Assembly: GCA_019426215.1 (NCBI GenBank)
Contig: CM033405.1
Span: forward strand, 4,937,001-5,001,000
Length of the DNA stretch: 64,000 nt
Direction of reading: 5' to 3'
Origin: Buddleja alternifolia
Taxonomy: Eukaryota; Streptophyta; Magnoliopsida; Lamiales; Scrophulariaceae
Below the pieces are notes generated by a model. It had not been told where the DNA came from and did not search any database. It saw only the letters and a list, made by a program, of their open reading frames with translations. Of this stretch, positions 46,312-57,200 are shown piece by piece. The first letter of the stretch is position 1. The number at the start of each line of letters is the position of its first letter. The position numbers and the translations under genes were made by a program.

Positions 46312-49300
46312 TTAAACAACACTATAATTGTCATATACAATGAAAGGAACAACAGAAACAGGAGGATCAACAGATCCTTCATGGCTAGAAGTAGCTAACC
46401 TAGCAAGGGAATGGGCAACACGATTACCCGTCCGCTTCACATGACTAAACGAAACACAATGAAAACTAGACACAAGACATTTAATATCAAAAACCAAAGA
46501 CGAAATAACAGAGGAGTCTGTATCAGGACTCCGTAATTTAGAAATGACTTGAAGACAATCTCCTTCCACAATAATCTTGCGCCAACCCATCCGAATACCC
46601 AACTCCATTGCTTCGCGGCTGCAAGAGCTTCGGCTTGCTCAGGATCGTGAATGGCAGGGAAGAACTTGGATAGCCACCCCACACAATGGCCAACTTCATT
46701 CCTTGCAATAATACCTGTACCAATGCCTTGCCTAACTCCAAACACAGCACCATCAAAGTTCAATTTAATTACACCATTGTGAGGAGGAAGCCACGCATCT
46801 TGAAGATGAGCAGCATGTGAGTCTTTTATGACAAGAACTTGAGCCTTACGAAAAGCTCCCAGGAACGCCCTTGCTTGAATCACTACCCCTAATGGATCAA
46901 TCACTTCTTTATCCCAAACAATTTTGTTCCGCGCCGTCCAAATAGACCATGCAATAATTAGGAAAAATTGGAAGTCTAATTTTTCCAATTTATGAGCAAC
47001 AAATCTAATCCATGCTTCCGCCGAACCATGCTACCGAGCCACAATATTCCACGGTAAATTATATAGTGACCAGATTTGGCGATCTATATCGCACTCCAAG
47101 AGAACATGCGCGTCAGTTTCGGTATTCATACCACAACACGGGCAAACATCATAAACATTACACTTTCGACGTTGCAAGTTAGATAAAGTAGGAAGAATAC
47201 CATGACACACACGCCAAGCAAAAACCCAAACCTTATGAGGGACTGCAGCACCCCAAATAAATTTCCAGTTTAGAGAACAATGTGAAGTTCCACTAAGTCC
47301 CATATTACCGAAGCTGCGAGCCACATGATACACACTTTTGACAGAGAATAAACCATCCTTCGTGTAGTGCCAAACCAGTGAGTCTTCAGCAGCGAATCTA
47401 GCAAGTGGAATAGATAAAATGACATCAACATCAGGGGCCCAAAATAATTGACGAACCAGCAGCTCATTCCAAGAATGATTATCGGCATCAATAAGAGAGG
47501 CAACAGAGGCATTTAATGGTAGAGTATTTGGAGGCGTTACTGGTTTAAAAGACATGGAACGAGGTAACCACCTATCCCTCCATATCGAGACTGAAGCACC
47601 CGAACCAATATGCCACCGTGAACCCGCCTGCAAAACCTCCCTAGCCATAACATACTAGACCATGACAGTGAAGGCCGATTACCTTTACGGGTCTCCCAAA
47701 AAATGCAATTCAGAAAGTATCTCGCCTTCAACACTCTAGAGATAAGTGAGTTAGGATACTTGATGAGGCGCCATGCCTGTTTAGCTAAGAGCGCCCGATT
47801 AAAAGCCCTAACATCTCTAAACCCCATACCACCCTCCTCTTTCTTGTCACAAAGAGAATGACAATTTAGCCAATGAATTTTACGGGAATCTGAATCACTC
47901 CACCAAAAAGATGCCGTGAGAGACTCAATATCCCGGAGAAGTCTTTCCGGAAGCCGAAAGCAAGACATAGCGTAAGTTGGAATTGCTTGAATAACCGACT
48001 TGATCAATATTTCTCTTCCCGCTTAAGAAAGATTTTTCTCTTTCCATCCTAATGCTCTTTTCCAAACCCTATCACCGATATAATTGAACACCTCCATTTT
48101 GTTCCTCCCGATGACCGATGGTAAACCAAGATACATCTCATGTCTGTCATCAACTTGGACTCCAAGATAATTAGACAAATTCTCCTTAATAGCCCTATCC
48201 AAGTTTTTACTAAAAACAACCACAGATTTTTGTAAGTTAATCACTTGACCCGACGCCGCTGCATATCTATTTAAGACTGATCGAACACTCTGAAAAACTT
48301 CCGAGGTTGCTTGACAGAAGATCATAGTATCATCGGCAAACAACAAATGTGAAACTGGTGGAGCCCCTCGACTAACTTTCACTCCGTTTAAAATACCATG
48401 ATCCTCTTCTGATTGAATAAGACGACTAAGGGCTTCTGCACAAAAAAGAAACAAATAAGGCGATAAGGGATCCCCTTGACGGATCCCCCTTTTAGGATGT
48501 AAAAACCCAAATTGCTCCCTGTTTAAAAGATAAGAATATGTCACCGACGATACACATAACATAATGAGGGAAACAAACCTATCAAAAAACCCAACTCTGA
48601 GAAGGATTCGCTTGAGAAAAGACCATTCAACCCTGTCATACGCCTTACTCATATCTAGTTTTAAAGCGGCAAAGCCCTTTTTACCTAAGCTCTTAGTATT
48701 CAGAAAATGATTAAGTTCAAAAGCAAGTAAGACATTATCAGTAATGAGCCGTCCCGATATAAAAGCTGATTGGGAGGGAGAAATAATAGAATTCAATAGA
48801 GGCTTAATACGGTTAGCTAAAGTTTTAGATGCCAGTTTATATAGGATATTACACAGACTAATAGGCTTAAATTGAGTAATAAGATTCGGAGATTCACACT
48901 TAGGTAGAAGAACTATGTGAGTGAAGTTAAAATCATGTAATAAAGAGTGATTGTTTAATAAGGCAAGAACCGCACGAGTGATGTCAGAACCTACAATGGG
49001 CCAGAATTTTTGGTAAAAAATAGGTGGCAAACCATCCGGACCAGGAGAAGTTAAAGAAGACATAGACAAAAGAGATTTAGATACCTCATCCGGTGTGAAC
49101 TCCCGTTCCAAATCTGCATTCATCTTAACTGTAACCCGCTGTTCCGCCACTTCTAACACTGATTCAATAGTATCATCGGACGGGTAATCGGATGAAAAAA
49201 TGAGAGAAATAACGATCAATAATGCCCTGAATCTCTTTCTTCGAAGATTGACATGTATCGGTTTCATCCTTTAATTTATCAATTCGGTTCTTTTTATGTC

Positions 49301-50420
49301 GGCTAGACGCCCGTAAGTGAAAGTACGACGTATTCTTATCCCCATGTGCCAACCAATCCAATTTACATCTTTGTTTCCATTTAATTTCTTCACCCGTAAG
49401 TAACTCTTCAAGTTCAGTACGAATCTGTTCCTCTTCTCCTCTTGAGCCCTGAAGGTTTTCAGCCGACCTTAGAGCCTCTAATTCAGTTTCCAGTGTCTTG
49501 ATACGTTTTGGTATCTCTCCAAATTTTGTGCGACTCCAATTCAGAAGACCTATCCTACAATCCTCTAAACCTTGCCAAACACGATTTTGTGCTTCTGTCA
49601 ATGAGGTATTACTCCAAGCTTCGTCTATCACTTTCGCACATTCATCAGATCGAACCCACATTGCTTCAAATCTAAACGGTTTTACCCCGTGGCAAGAATG
49701 GCCATTATCTACTCGTGAAGGTAATACCGATTTAATTATAATGGGGCGGTGATCTGAGTAGATTAATGGCAAGTGAACCGAACGATGATGCGGGAAGCGA
49801 TGGAGCCAGCTTGAGGTGGCGCATGCTCTATCTAAACGACACCTTACCTTATGGGGAGGATCTCTGCCATTGCACCAAGTAAAAGTACTTCCCCTAAACC
49901 CTATATCCATTAGACCCGAATCATTCAATGCTTGGCGAGAATCCATCATCTGCCACAAAGGTCTAGGCTGATTGCTTAAATGTTCATGACTGAATAAGAC
50001 TTCATTGTAATCACCAGCAGCTAACCACGGCTTATTCGATTTGTTTCCAAGTTGAGGTAATAAATTCCAAGTCTCTTTCTGTTTGGTTGTTTCCGGATCC
50101 CCATAAAAGCCCGTAAATCTCCAAGATAGATCCAAGTTGGATGGATCTACTATAACATCAATATGGTTATCCGAATAAGACATGAGATGGACTTCGAGAG
50201 ACTTAGACCATAGTAAAGCTAACCCACCACTAAGTCCTTTGCAATCAACACAAAGACCATTAAAATTCAACCGAACCTTTAAATATTCAATTTTTGAACT
50301 AGTACACTTGGTTTCAGAGAGAAAAACCAAGGAGGGGCTTTGTCCTCGGACAAGTTCTCCGAGATGACGAAACTTCCAGGGGCCCCCTAAACCCTGACAG
50401 TTCCAAATTAACGGATTCAT
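46312..50420 (-). pseudogene. LINE ORF2: endonuclease, reverse transcriptase, RNase H
   Basis: Endonuclease 50420-49173 is open from MNPLIWNCQGLGGPWKF, with LSETK, AAGDYNEVLF, GFRGSTFTWCN, RCRLDRACA and SDHRPI. Reverse transcriptase 49267-48023 has SLTSPGPDGLPPIFYQKFW, PISLCNILYKLASKTLANR, LKLDMSKAYDRVEW, GIRQGDPLSPYLFLF and the catalytic FADD (HLLFADDTMIF). Then KSVIQAIPTYAMSCFRLP, zf-RVT near 47300-47100 (WRVCHGILPTLSNLQRRKC), and RNase H 46780-46312 (LNFDGAVFG, DPEQAEALAAAK, IVEGDCLQVISKL, RTGNRVAHSLARLA). Frame breaks lie near 49250, at 48023 (stop in KNLS-*-AGREI), near 47640 and near 46610. Few lesions over 4 kb suggest a fairly recent copy, but it cannot make one complete protein. Confidence 0.9.
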
Positions 50421-52860
50421 AGAGGTAAAAAAATTTCCTCGTCGCGTAAAACCAACGGACTAGATTTCCGTTTACTTTTATGAACGAAAGTATCATCCGA
50501 TTCCTGCCCAAAAACCTTAGAAGGGCGTTTTGACCCAATTCGGAGTTGAACCCCACTATGACCCGGATAAAACAGATTCTGAGCTTCAACAGAGAAATCA
50601 CATATTTTAGCATTTAGAGAAGTCAAAACATTATGAAAAATGAAAACTCCTGAGAAACCTTCATGTCCGAAAGCAAGTTCATAAAGCAGACATGCTGAAA
50701 TACCTCCATTCATTACCATGAGGAGCTTACAGCAAACATCGGAAGGTTTATATGTGTCATGACAATATCTTTTTCTTTCTTATGCATAGTGGTAGATCAA
50801 AAAGAACTAAGGATAATTTTTTCCCTTTCTAGGCATGATAAGGTAAACTACAATGAAATAAATTGTAATGCTCCACTTCCAAAAATCTGGATTTAGTCCA
50901 TAGAAACGTAAAGGAGCCTTATTAGCTGCAGCGTCTGAGAATCTTTTGGAGACTTTCTCACTTCAAACAAAGTACTCTCCACAAACTTTACGACGATACT
51001 AAATAGCCTACATCTAATTACAAGACATCCCAGACAGTTTATTTATGTGAAAAAATTCCAGGCATTCATTTCTAGCAATTGAAGAAACTAGACGACATCC
51101 AACAAATGGCTGCTAGAGTTGTCGACTGATTAGTCCATCTACAAAATAATCGATCACTATATCAAGTCTAAATAAAATATTTAGCAAGCAAGAGCAACCT
51201 GGTAATCGACAATTAGCTTGTCGAAGTTAAAACTTAAAACAGAGCAGAGAAGTGGCTCAAACGCCAACATATGATACGCATAAAACGTCTTCAGAAATTA
51301 AAATCTACATATTGAGTCTAGACTGTAGTTTTATCAATAAGATTCGCAGCAATGACAGACAATAAAGTTGTGTAATAGCTCAAACTCAAATATACTTTCC
51401 TCAAATATATATGCTACTAAATTGCTGTGTGTAGGTGAGGCTCCGCAGTGAGAAGAATGGGAAGAAGGCTTGAAACGTGCTGTAGAGTTTTTTCTTTTTT
51501 AACAGAGAACGTGCTTAGTTTGAGGAATAGGGTTTAATTAATTGGAGGTTAGTAGGAACGTGTATTTTGGGGAGAGTAGAAGTTTTTAGGAAAAACAAAA
51601 ATTAGTGATTATATTTTTCCATGTTTTCTTGGCAAAGATTGGCGCTTAATCTGACCGCCAATTTTCCGTGGTATCAAAACAAATAGAAAAAATAAGAAAA
51701 CGATAGTTATGGTGACACTTTTAATTTAGTGTAACGATAGAGTACTTATCCTCACACAAGTTTAAAAGTGTAACGAAAAAGTACGTGACTATAGACCATT
51801 TTTTTTGTAGTGCCCGTTTCGCCAACCCCACTTTAGCGGCCTGTGAGTGTGCCCCGGGAATGGATTTGTGCATAAGTGGGACTAAGACTATGGACGGATG
51901 TATCATTTCCAAGTAAAGACAACTCCTTAGGCGATAACATAAAAGATTGACCCCCATCCTCCTGCATTAGAGATGGTTGTGCCAACTGACCAACATTGGT
52001 CGAACCATCGCCAATGCCCACGTGAATAATGGGTAAATCATCTGTGTTATTACCAACTGTATTAGGAGAGATAGGAGATACACATCCATGCGTCTTAGAA
52101 AAAGGATACGAAGCACAAAATGTTGGCCGTGTGATACAAGAGGAGAGGAGCAATCCCTATTAATATCCGAATCACCCACAAGCTCTGATGTGCTCCTTAA
52201 GAGGGGAGAAGGATACCCCGATCGAGACTGGGTAGGAGTAGTAAACAAGGGACGTTCATTTGTTAGAGTTACTAGATTGTCCCTTTGAGTTGAATAACGG
52301 CGCTCTAAGCCAAGGACCAAACAGCGTATGTGTTCCGGGATTCTTAAAAGAATTGGAGTAGCGTAAGGGACGATATTTATCCAAATGACCCAGAGTACCA
52401 TAGAGATAACAAAAGTTCGGTAGCCTTTCATATTGAAACGTAACGATGTACGACTCCCCATTACTCGCCTGCATGCGAAGAGCCCTCTTTAGGGGCTTTG
52501 TTACATCAATGTCCACTGTCATTTTCAGAATAGAACCCCAAGATACAGAATTTTCAGTGAGGTCTGCCTCTTTGAACTTCCCAAGTTGGTTACCAAGAAA
52601 TATAGCTATGTCACGAGTCATCAATTTCAATGGAAGGTCTAAGATGTGTACTCGGAAACAACACGTACTTAGTGGCATAGAAGATAGATTATCGTTAACA
52701 TTCACAACCGCCAACACGATTAGATTCTTATCAAAATGTCAGGGACCTTCCTCGAGTGCGCGTTGCAGATCCACCTCGTGATTAAATATTAGAACAAATC
52801 GTTCATCCGAAATCTTTCGCACAGTCAAACCCCGGAGAGGATGAATAATCCGAACAATGA
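50417..52860 (-). pseudogene. LINE ORF1: DUF4283/zinc-knuckle protein, interrupted
   Basis: From the right: RIIHPLRGLTVRKISDERFV and IFNHEVDLQRALEEGP (52860-52742), then TGA at 52741-52739 where the family has Trp, then HFDKNLIVLAVVNVNDNL, DLPLKLMTRDIAIFLGNQLG, and LPNFCYLYGTLGHLDKYRPL, a zinc knuckle with two metal ligands altered (second Cys to Tyr, last Cys to Arg). The frame changes near 52300, and the C-terminal part resumes at 50719-50417 (SVEAQNLFYPGHSGVQLRIG) after the 1.05-kb foreign segment. Nucleic-acid-binding chaperone role is known for LINE ORF1 proteins; this one is not functional. Confidence 0.78.
50725..51806. mobile_element. Unidentified insertion in LINE ORF1 with one CACTA-like end
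   Basis: Separates two parts of ORF1. Right border GACCATTTTTTTTGTAGTG (51788-51806) is the inverse of a CACTACAA terminus. GTGTAACGAtAGAGTAC and GTGTAACGAAAAAGTACGTG at 51730-51787 form a short subterminal direct repeat. The left border was not identified and no protein is recognised. GGGTTTAATTAATTGGAGG and a T-rich leader near 51530 may be from a captured gene. Confidence 0.45.
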
Positions 52861-53158
52861 TGTTTTTGCAGACTTTTGAACACATGGTGGTGTTTAGCCT
52901 ATTCGTTAACATAAGTGTTTTTTTGCAATTTCGCATTAACACAGGGGGATTTTTTGCAATTATCCCTTTTTGTTTTGATCAACTTATAAACCGACAACCT
53001 TAAAATTTTTTACCACGCTTTAAAACATCTTTTAAGTTTTGAACTTCTATTGAGGTTAATTTAAGTATGCAGATAATATATGCAAAATTTTATTTCATCA
53101 CGTATTTTATTTCTTACATGCACGCTGATATAAGTAAATACTCATATGTGTTTCGGTC

Positions 53159-53354
53159 GAAAAAATCTAGTGGAGAACTTGTATTACTGAGTAACATATT
53201 TATAGAGTTACATAGATTTGGTAAACAAGTAAAAACTAAGCTATAAATAAGGAAACATAAATACAAGGAAAGATTTTCTAAGCTATAAAGATAAATATAA
53301 GGAAATATAAGATAAAGAAAGATCCTATGCCAATTTAGAAGATATATTCTAACA
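53159..53354 (-). repeat. Truncated TRIM LTR at the start of unit C
   Basis: AAAAAATCTAGTGGAGAACT through ATATTCTAACA matches the right LTR of TRIM-1 (45066-45258), but its first bases are replaced by the B/C junction sequence GTTTCGGTCG. It is followed by the same flank (ACAATACATTTTATTC). So the unit duplication included part of TRIM-1 and happened after TRIM-1 inserted. Confidence 0.85.
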
Positions 53355-53491
53355 TACAATACATTTTATTCTTTTGATTGACTGAGCAATAATTATTAGT
53401 AGGTTAATTAATTTATCAGATCTTTAATCCAGATTTCCATTCCAAATTGTATTTCATTTCTTATTCCATTTACTTATACCTATGTAATTTG

Positions 53492-54751
53492 TGTTAGATT
53501 AGAGAAAACCCCGTAGGGAACTTGTATTACTGAGTAACATATTTATAGAGTTACATAGACTTGGTAAATAAGTAAACCCTAAGCTATAAACAAGGAAAGA
53601 TATTCTAAGCAATAAAGATAAATACAAGGAAAGATAAGATAAGGAAAGATCCTATGCTAATCTAGAAAAGATATTCTAACATTCCCCCACAGTCGAAATG
53701 AGAGTTTCTCGAACGCTGAGACTGGAATGAAAATAAGAGGAGGCGAGACGGTACTTCTTTAGAGAATGTTGTTTAGCAGCATCTTTTATTTTCTTTTACT
53801 TCTTGGTTGATAGATATAATTTTCAATGGATGTTGATTAAATCAAGAGGGTTGGTACTGCAATGGGCCACGATAGAAGCAATCCCTCCTTCAACAAATCC
53901 CTTCACACTCATATCATTGAAACTTGTGTAAAGAATTGATAAAGAAAAGAGAATGTAAAAACGAAAAAAGGTAAGAATAGGGGCCGGAAATAGAGGTAAT
54001 TTATATAGTGAGAGATAGAAAACGAAATATAAGAGAAGGAGAACATGTGGAGGCCGAGCAAACAACGATAGAAAAAAAATAAAAAAGGAACCCCATAAAT
54101 ACAAAACCTGACTATAGGGCTAGGCGCATCCGAAAGTATACCTTGCACACGAAATTTGAAGAAAAAAGACTGCTATTCTTTTATGTTAACAACAATCAAA
54201 AGAACGCTATATATACTCATGCATGTGGAAAAAGTTTTTTTTTTTTTTTAAGAATCAGGAAAAAAAAATAGGAGTTGAACAACTCGCAATTCAACTCCAT
54301 AAAAGTGGGTAAGAATTAGATATGTGGAAATAATAAAAAAGAGAGAAAGAGAGGGAGAAAAAAAGAAGAAAGAAAGATTTATTAGTAGAAGCTGAACTAC
54401 ACGAAAAATGATGGGTTGCCATTGCATTGTGTGGGAAGGAGAGATGAAAAAAAAATTAGGGAGCCGGACAGGGACAACGATAGTAGAGGCTGGCGGAAGC
54501 GACAGAACGTGAAGGTTGAGAGAAGAAACCCTTTACCTCGATACCATGTTAGATTAGAGAAAACCTCGTACGAAACTTGTATTACTGAGTAACATATTTA
54601 TAGAGTTACATAGACTTGGTAAATAAGTAAACCCAAGCTATAAACAAGAAAAGATAAATACAAGGAAATATATTATAAGCAATAAATATAAATACAAGGA
54701 GAAATAAGATAAGGAAAGATCCTATGCTAACCTAGAAGATATATTCTAACA
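53492..54751 (-). mobile_element. TRIM-2, carrying a host gene fragment
   Basis: LTRs 53492-53681 (190 bp) and 54547-54751 (205 bp) start TGTTAGATTAGAGAAAAC and end ATTCTAACA. Minus orientation: primer-binding site TGGTATCGAGGTAAAGGG inside the right LTR, purine tract CTGTGGGGGAA next to the left LTR. Perfect 5-bp duplication ATTTG (53487-53491 and 54752-54756). Starts internally like TRIM-1 (GAAATGAGAGTTTCTCGAAC) but has different cargo. No gag-pol. Confidence 0.92.
53823..53912 (-). pseudogene. Captured N-terminus of mitochondrial dicarboxylate carrier (DIC/PUMP type)
   Basis: ATG at 53912 gives MSVKGFVEGGIASIVAHCST then NPLDLINIH and a TGA at 53825-53823. This closely follows the N-terminus of plant DIC carriers (KGF.EGGIASI.A.CSTHPLDLIKV), the first PxD-containing signature of the mitochondrial carrier family. 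The upstream 53913-54150 could be its 5' leader (pyrimidine-rich). Only 29 codons remain, so no transport function. The signature His before Pro is Asn here. Capture by an LTR retroelement is inferred from its position wholly inside TRIM-2 and its absence from TRIM-1. Confidence 0.75.
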
Positions 54752-54769
54752 ATTTGTATAAATTTTTTT

Positions 54770-55335
54770 CTTAAATAGACTGGTGATGGATGATCTAAAA
54801 TAAACCTAGCCATCTTAAAAAATCCTAGTCGTGTTTTTCTACTCTTCTTCTTCGTCGATGATGGCTTGGTGAAGCAGTCGCCTCTATTACCACTGTTGCC
54901 ATCACCATCGTCGACGGGTTGGACTGGAGCACCCTCCTATAAGTTGTGTATCCCAGCTTTAAATTTGACGAGACGAAAATGGATCCAACGAGACAGTAAT
55001 GGATCTGACAAGATGAAAACGGACAATACATTAATTATATATATTTTAAGTTTATTTAGTATTTTGTTTTTTTTTTCTCGAACGAGTGTTAGTTTTCTTT
55101 CTCGAATGAAAGTTTCGTCTCTCTTGAAATAAAAATGTGGTCTTTTGCACAAGAGTTTTCCTGTGCTCGTTTAATTTGTTATTTCTTAAGATTTGTTATT
55201 TTGAAAAATCTTGATATTTGGTGGTTCAATTGGTCTTAAATACATCATTGGAGACAGTCTAAGTTTTATTGTTCTTAACATTGTAAACCTTTTATTGAAT
55301 GGATAAAATGACCGTTTTTCCTTTAAAATAAATAA
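54770..55335 (+). repeat. Repeat family R1, unit C copy
   Basis: Parallel to 45410-45960: GACTGGTGATGGATGATCTA, GATGATGGCTTGGTGAAGCA, GAATGAAAGTTTCGT, ending AATGGATAAAATGACCGTTT and an A-rich tail. Confidence 0.8.
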
Positions 55336-55625
55336 ACAGGTGATTTGCATTTTATACATCTAACATATTTATAAGTAATGAAATAAGAGATGCACACAAT
55401 TAAGAATATAGGATCCAGTTTGGATTTATTTGCTCCTAATAGTTTTTTTTTTTGATCAACTTATAAACCGCTACCTTAAAAAAATTTGCCACGCTTTAAA
55501 GCATCTTTTAAGTTTTGAACTTCTATTGAGGTTAATTTAAGTTTGCAGATTATATATGCAAAATTTTATTTCATCTCATATTTTATTTCTTACATGCACT
55601 CTGATATAAGTAAATATTCACATGC

Positions 55626-56843
55626 ATGCGTGCCGGTCCAGTTAACAAGATGAGACAGCACTGTAACTCCAATCGGCTCGACCCACTCAAGCCGACAGAC
55701 CTGGAATTGTATAGAATGGATCGGGTGATCCGGCCCAAGCATGTAAACCAGAAGACTTTGCACCAAATATGGGCGCAAGGAATAGGCCTATAAATACCTC
55801 ACTTAGGATCTGCACTTTTGACTGCGAATAGTATTCATAAACATTTGTAATCTTTATTAAAAAAAAAAACATTTGTCATCATATTTTCTTGGGCGATAAA
55901 TATGTAATTTTTTTTTACATTCTTGCTCAGTAATTCTAGTAACAAAGTTAGACACAATATCATACGCCAAGGGCATAAAATCTTTCGCAAGTATAAAAAT
56001 GACATGTGATAAATACACTTGGTGTGCAAAGATGTTACAAAACACAAAACAATACACTTATTTGAAATACAATATCTGATTTATTTTTAAGATCTTACAA
56101 GCTCTTTCAATCTCCCTTAACCTTCTCTTTTTAATAAATTTGGGAGTTGATAAAGACACTCCAATATTTGTTATTGGCACTCCAACTTTTATTTTATTTA
56201 TTAAAAAGGACATAATTATCCTTAATGCCAAAATGATAAAGTCCTGACATAAGCCATTAACATAACTTAAAGGAGTTTGATGGAATATTAGAGCTTGTAA
56301 ATATTAAAAGATTCAAGAAAATCTAGAGTATTATCAAGTACTCGATCAGCCCTTTGATAATATTTATTTCCTTCTTATTTCCTTTTTCTTTATATTTAAA
56401 TATTGTTGACTCTTGGTAACAAAACCTAGACCTTTTGTTCAATATTTTACTTGAATTATTCTTTTCAGAATTGTTTAAGATATTAATTTTTCTAAAAAAA
56501 TTGGCTGATTTTAAATTTTTTTATCATTGGCAATATTATATATATATATATAGAGTCTTCAATTAATATGAATGATAATGAATAAAAGGATTTATAATTT
56601 GTGAGGTGATAAAGTAAATATAAAGAAATAAATTTCTTATTTTGTTTCAATTCATTTATCTGAATATTGTGGGTTTCTTATTTGTGGAGTCACAATATAA
56701 ATGCTAATAACATTCAATAGAACATGTAATGTCATGTACATTGTGCGTTACTTATCTGAAACTCCAATCTTTCTGCCTTCTTTTTTAAAATTCCAGGAGG
56801 GGGGATACCCCCTGCTACTTAACTCGACATTTCGAGTTATTAG
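55626..56843. other. Intergenic DNA right of unit C
   Basis: No gene. At 55626-55860 a short GC-richer stretch (TGGATCGGGTGATCCGGCCC, then CCTATAAATACCTCACTTAG) resembles an LTR or promoter fragment with a TATA box. The rest is AT-rich; TA run at 56534-56551. Confidence 0.4.
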
Positions 56844-56999
56844 TCATAATTCTGGACTATGTAAAATTCTCATAGTCTTGTTATAGAAGACCACGAGCCT
56901 CCCTAGGCCGTTTCCCAAAATCTCCATCCAATGCTGAAGCGCTTGTTTAGCAAGCACGTCTGTAATGTGATTCGCCTCTCTCCATATATGATTGATATC
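56844..56999 (-). pseudogene. LINE RNase H fragment
   Basis: Minus strand DINHIWREANHITDVLAKQA then LQHWMEILGNGLGRLVVFYN, ending SPEL-stop at 56846-56844. The HIWREAN..D.LAKQA pattern is the last part of the RNase H domain of plant L1-type LINEs and of non-LTR-like genes. No reverse transcriptase lies beside it, so it is a short relic. Confidence 0.7.
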
Positions 57000-57064
57000 C
57001 ACTTATCAAGGTAAAGCTAGCATGTCTCATAATAGTAATACCTAGTCCATTTGTCTTCTAATGT

Positions 57065-57200
57065 AAGACCTAGTAATAGGAATGGCAACGGTTCCGGGTA
57101 GGACCCGGAACCGACCCTACAGTTCCAGTTCCGGTTCCTTTACCAGGAACCGGTTCCGATTCCAAGAATTTTTGGCCCCAGCGGTTCCGGGTCGGGTAAC
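57065..57200. repeat. GGTTCCGGGT-rich repeat, probable hAT-like terminus
   Basis: TAGGAATGGCAACGGTTCCG followed by repeated GGAACCG / GGTTCCG words up to 57200. Such termini are frequent in hAT-derived repeats; no opposite end or duplication was found. Confidence 0.5.

Larger units (their letters stand above)
46276..52860 (-). mobile_element. L1-type LINE retrotransposon, 5'-truncated, inside the MULE
   Basis: Minus-strand order ORF1 (DUF4283, zinc knuckle), AP endonuclease, reverse transcriptase, zf-RVT, RNase H, then a poly(A) tail seen as T runs at 46277-46291. The 5' part of the DUF4283 domain is missing where the MULE repeat begins (about 52860). A foreign segment of about 1.05 kb (about 50725-51806) interrupts ORF1; its right border reads, inverted, CACTACAAAAAAAATGG, a CACTA-like terminus. 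Confidence 0.85.
46106..52966. mobile_element. 6.86-kb MULE with long inverted repeats carrying a LINE
   Basis: Terminal inverted repeats of about 110 bp: GAGATAATTGCAAAAAATCC and GTGTTAATGCGAAATTGCAA on the left pair with GGGATAATTGCAAAAAATCC and the same inner words read inward from the right, continuing to TTCAAAAGTCTGCAAAAA. A perfect 9-bp duplication TTTTTGTTT flanks it (46097-46105 and 52967-52975), as in Mutator-like elements. Unit C shows the uninterrupted site (AGTTTTTTTTTTTGATCAAC near 55441). No transposase; the interior is almost entirely a LINE on the minus strand. Confidence 0.88.
42665..53158 (+). repeat. Segmental duplication, unit B (interrupted by insertions)
   Basis: Matches unit A from 42665 to about 43530, again at 44140-44243, and from 45259 to about 46020; then continues to match unit C (45259-46105 plus 52976-53158 against 53355-53491 plus 54757-55625). 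Between these lie a MITE, about 600 bases absent from A (43530-44140), TRIM-1 and the MULE/LINE. Confidence 0.75.
53159..55625 (+). repeat. Segmental duplication, unit C
   Basis: Matches unit B from the TRIM-1 LTR through TAGTAGGTTAATTAATTTAT, the R1 repeat, ACACAATTAAGAATATAGGA and CTTCTATTGAGGTTAATTTA to GATATAAGTAAATATTCA near 55620. It lacks the MULE/LINE and carries TRIM-2. Confidence 0.85.
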
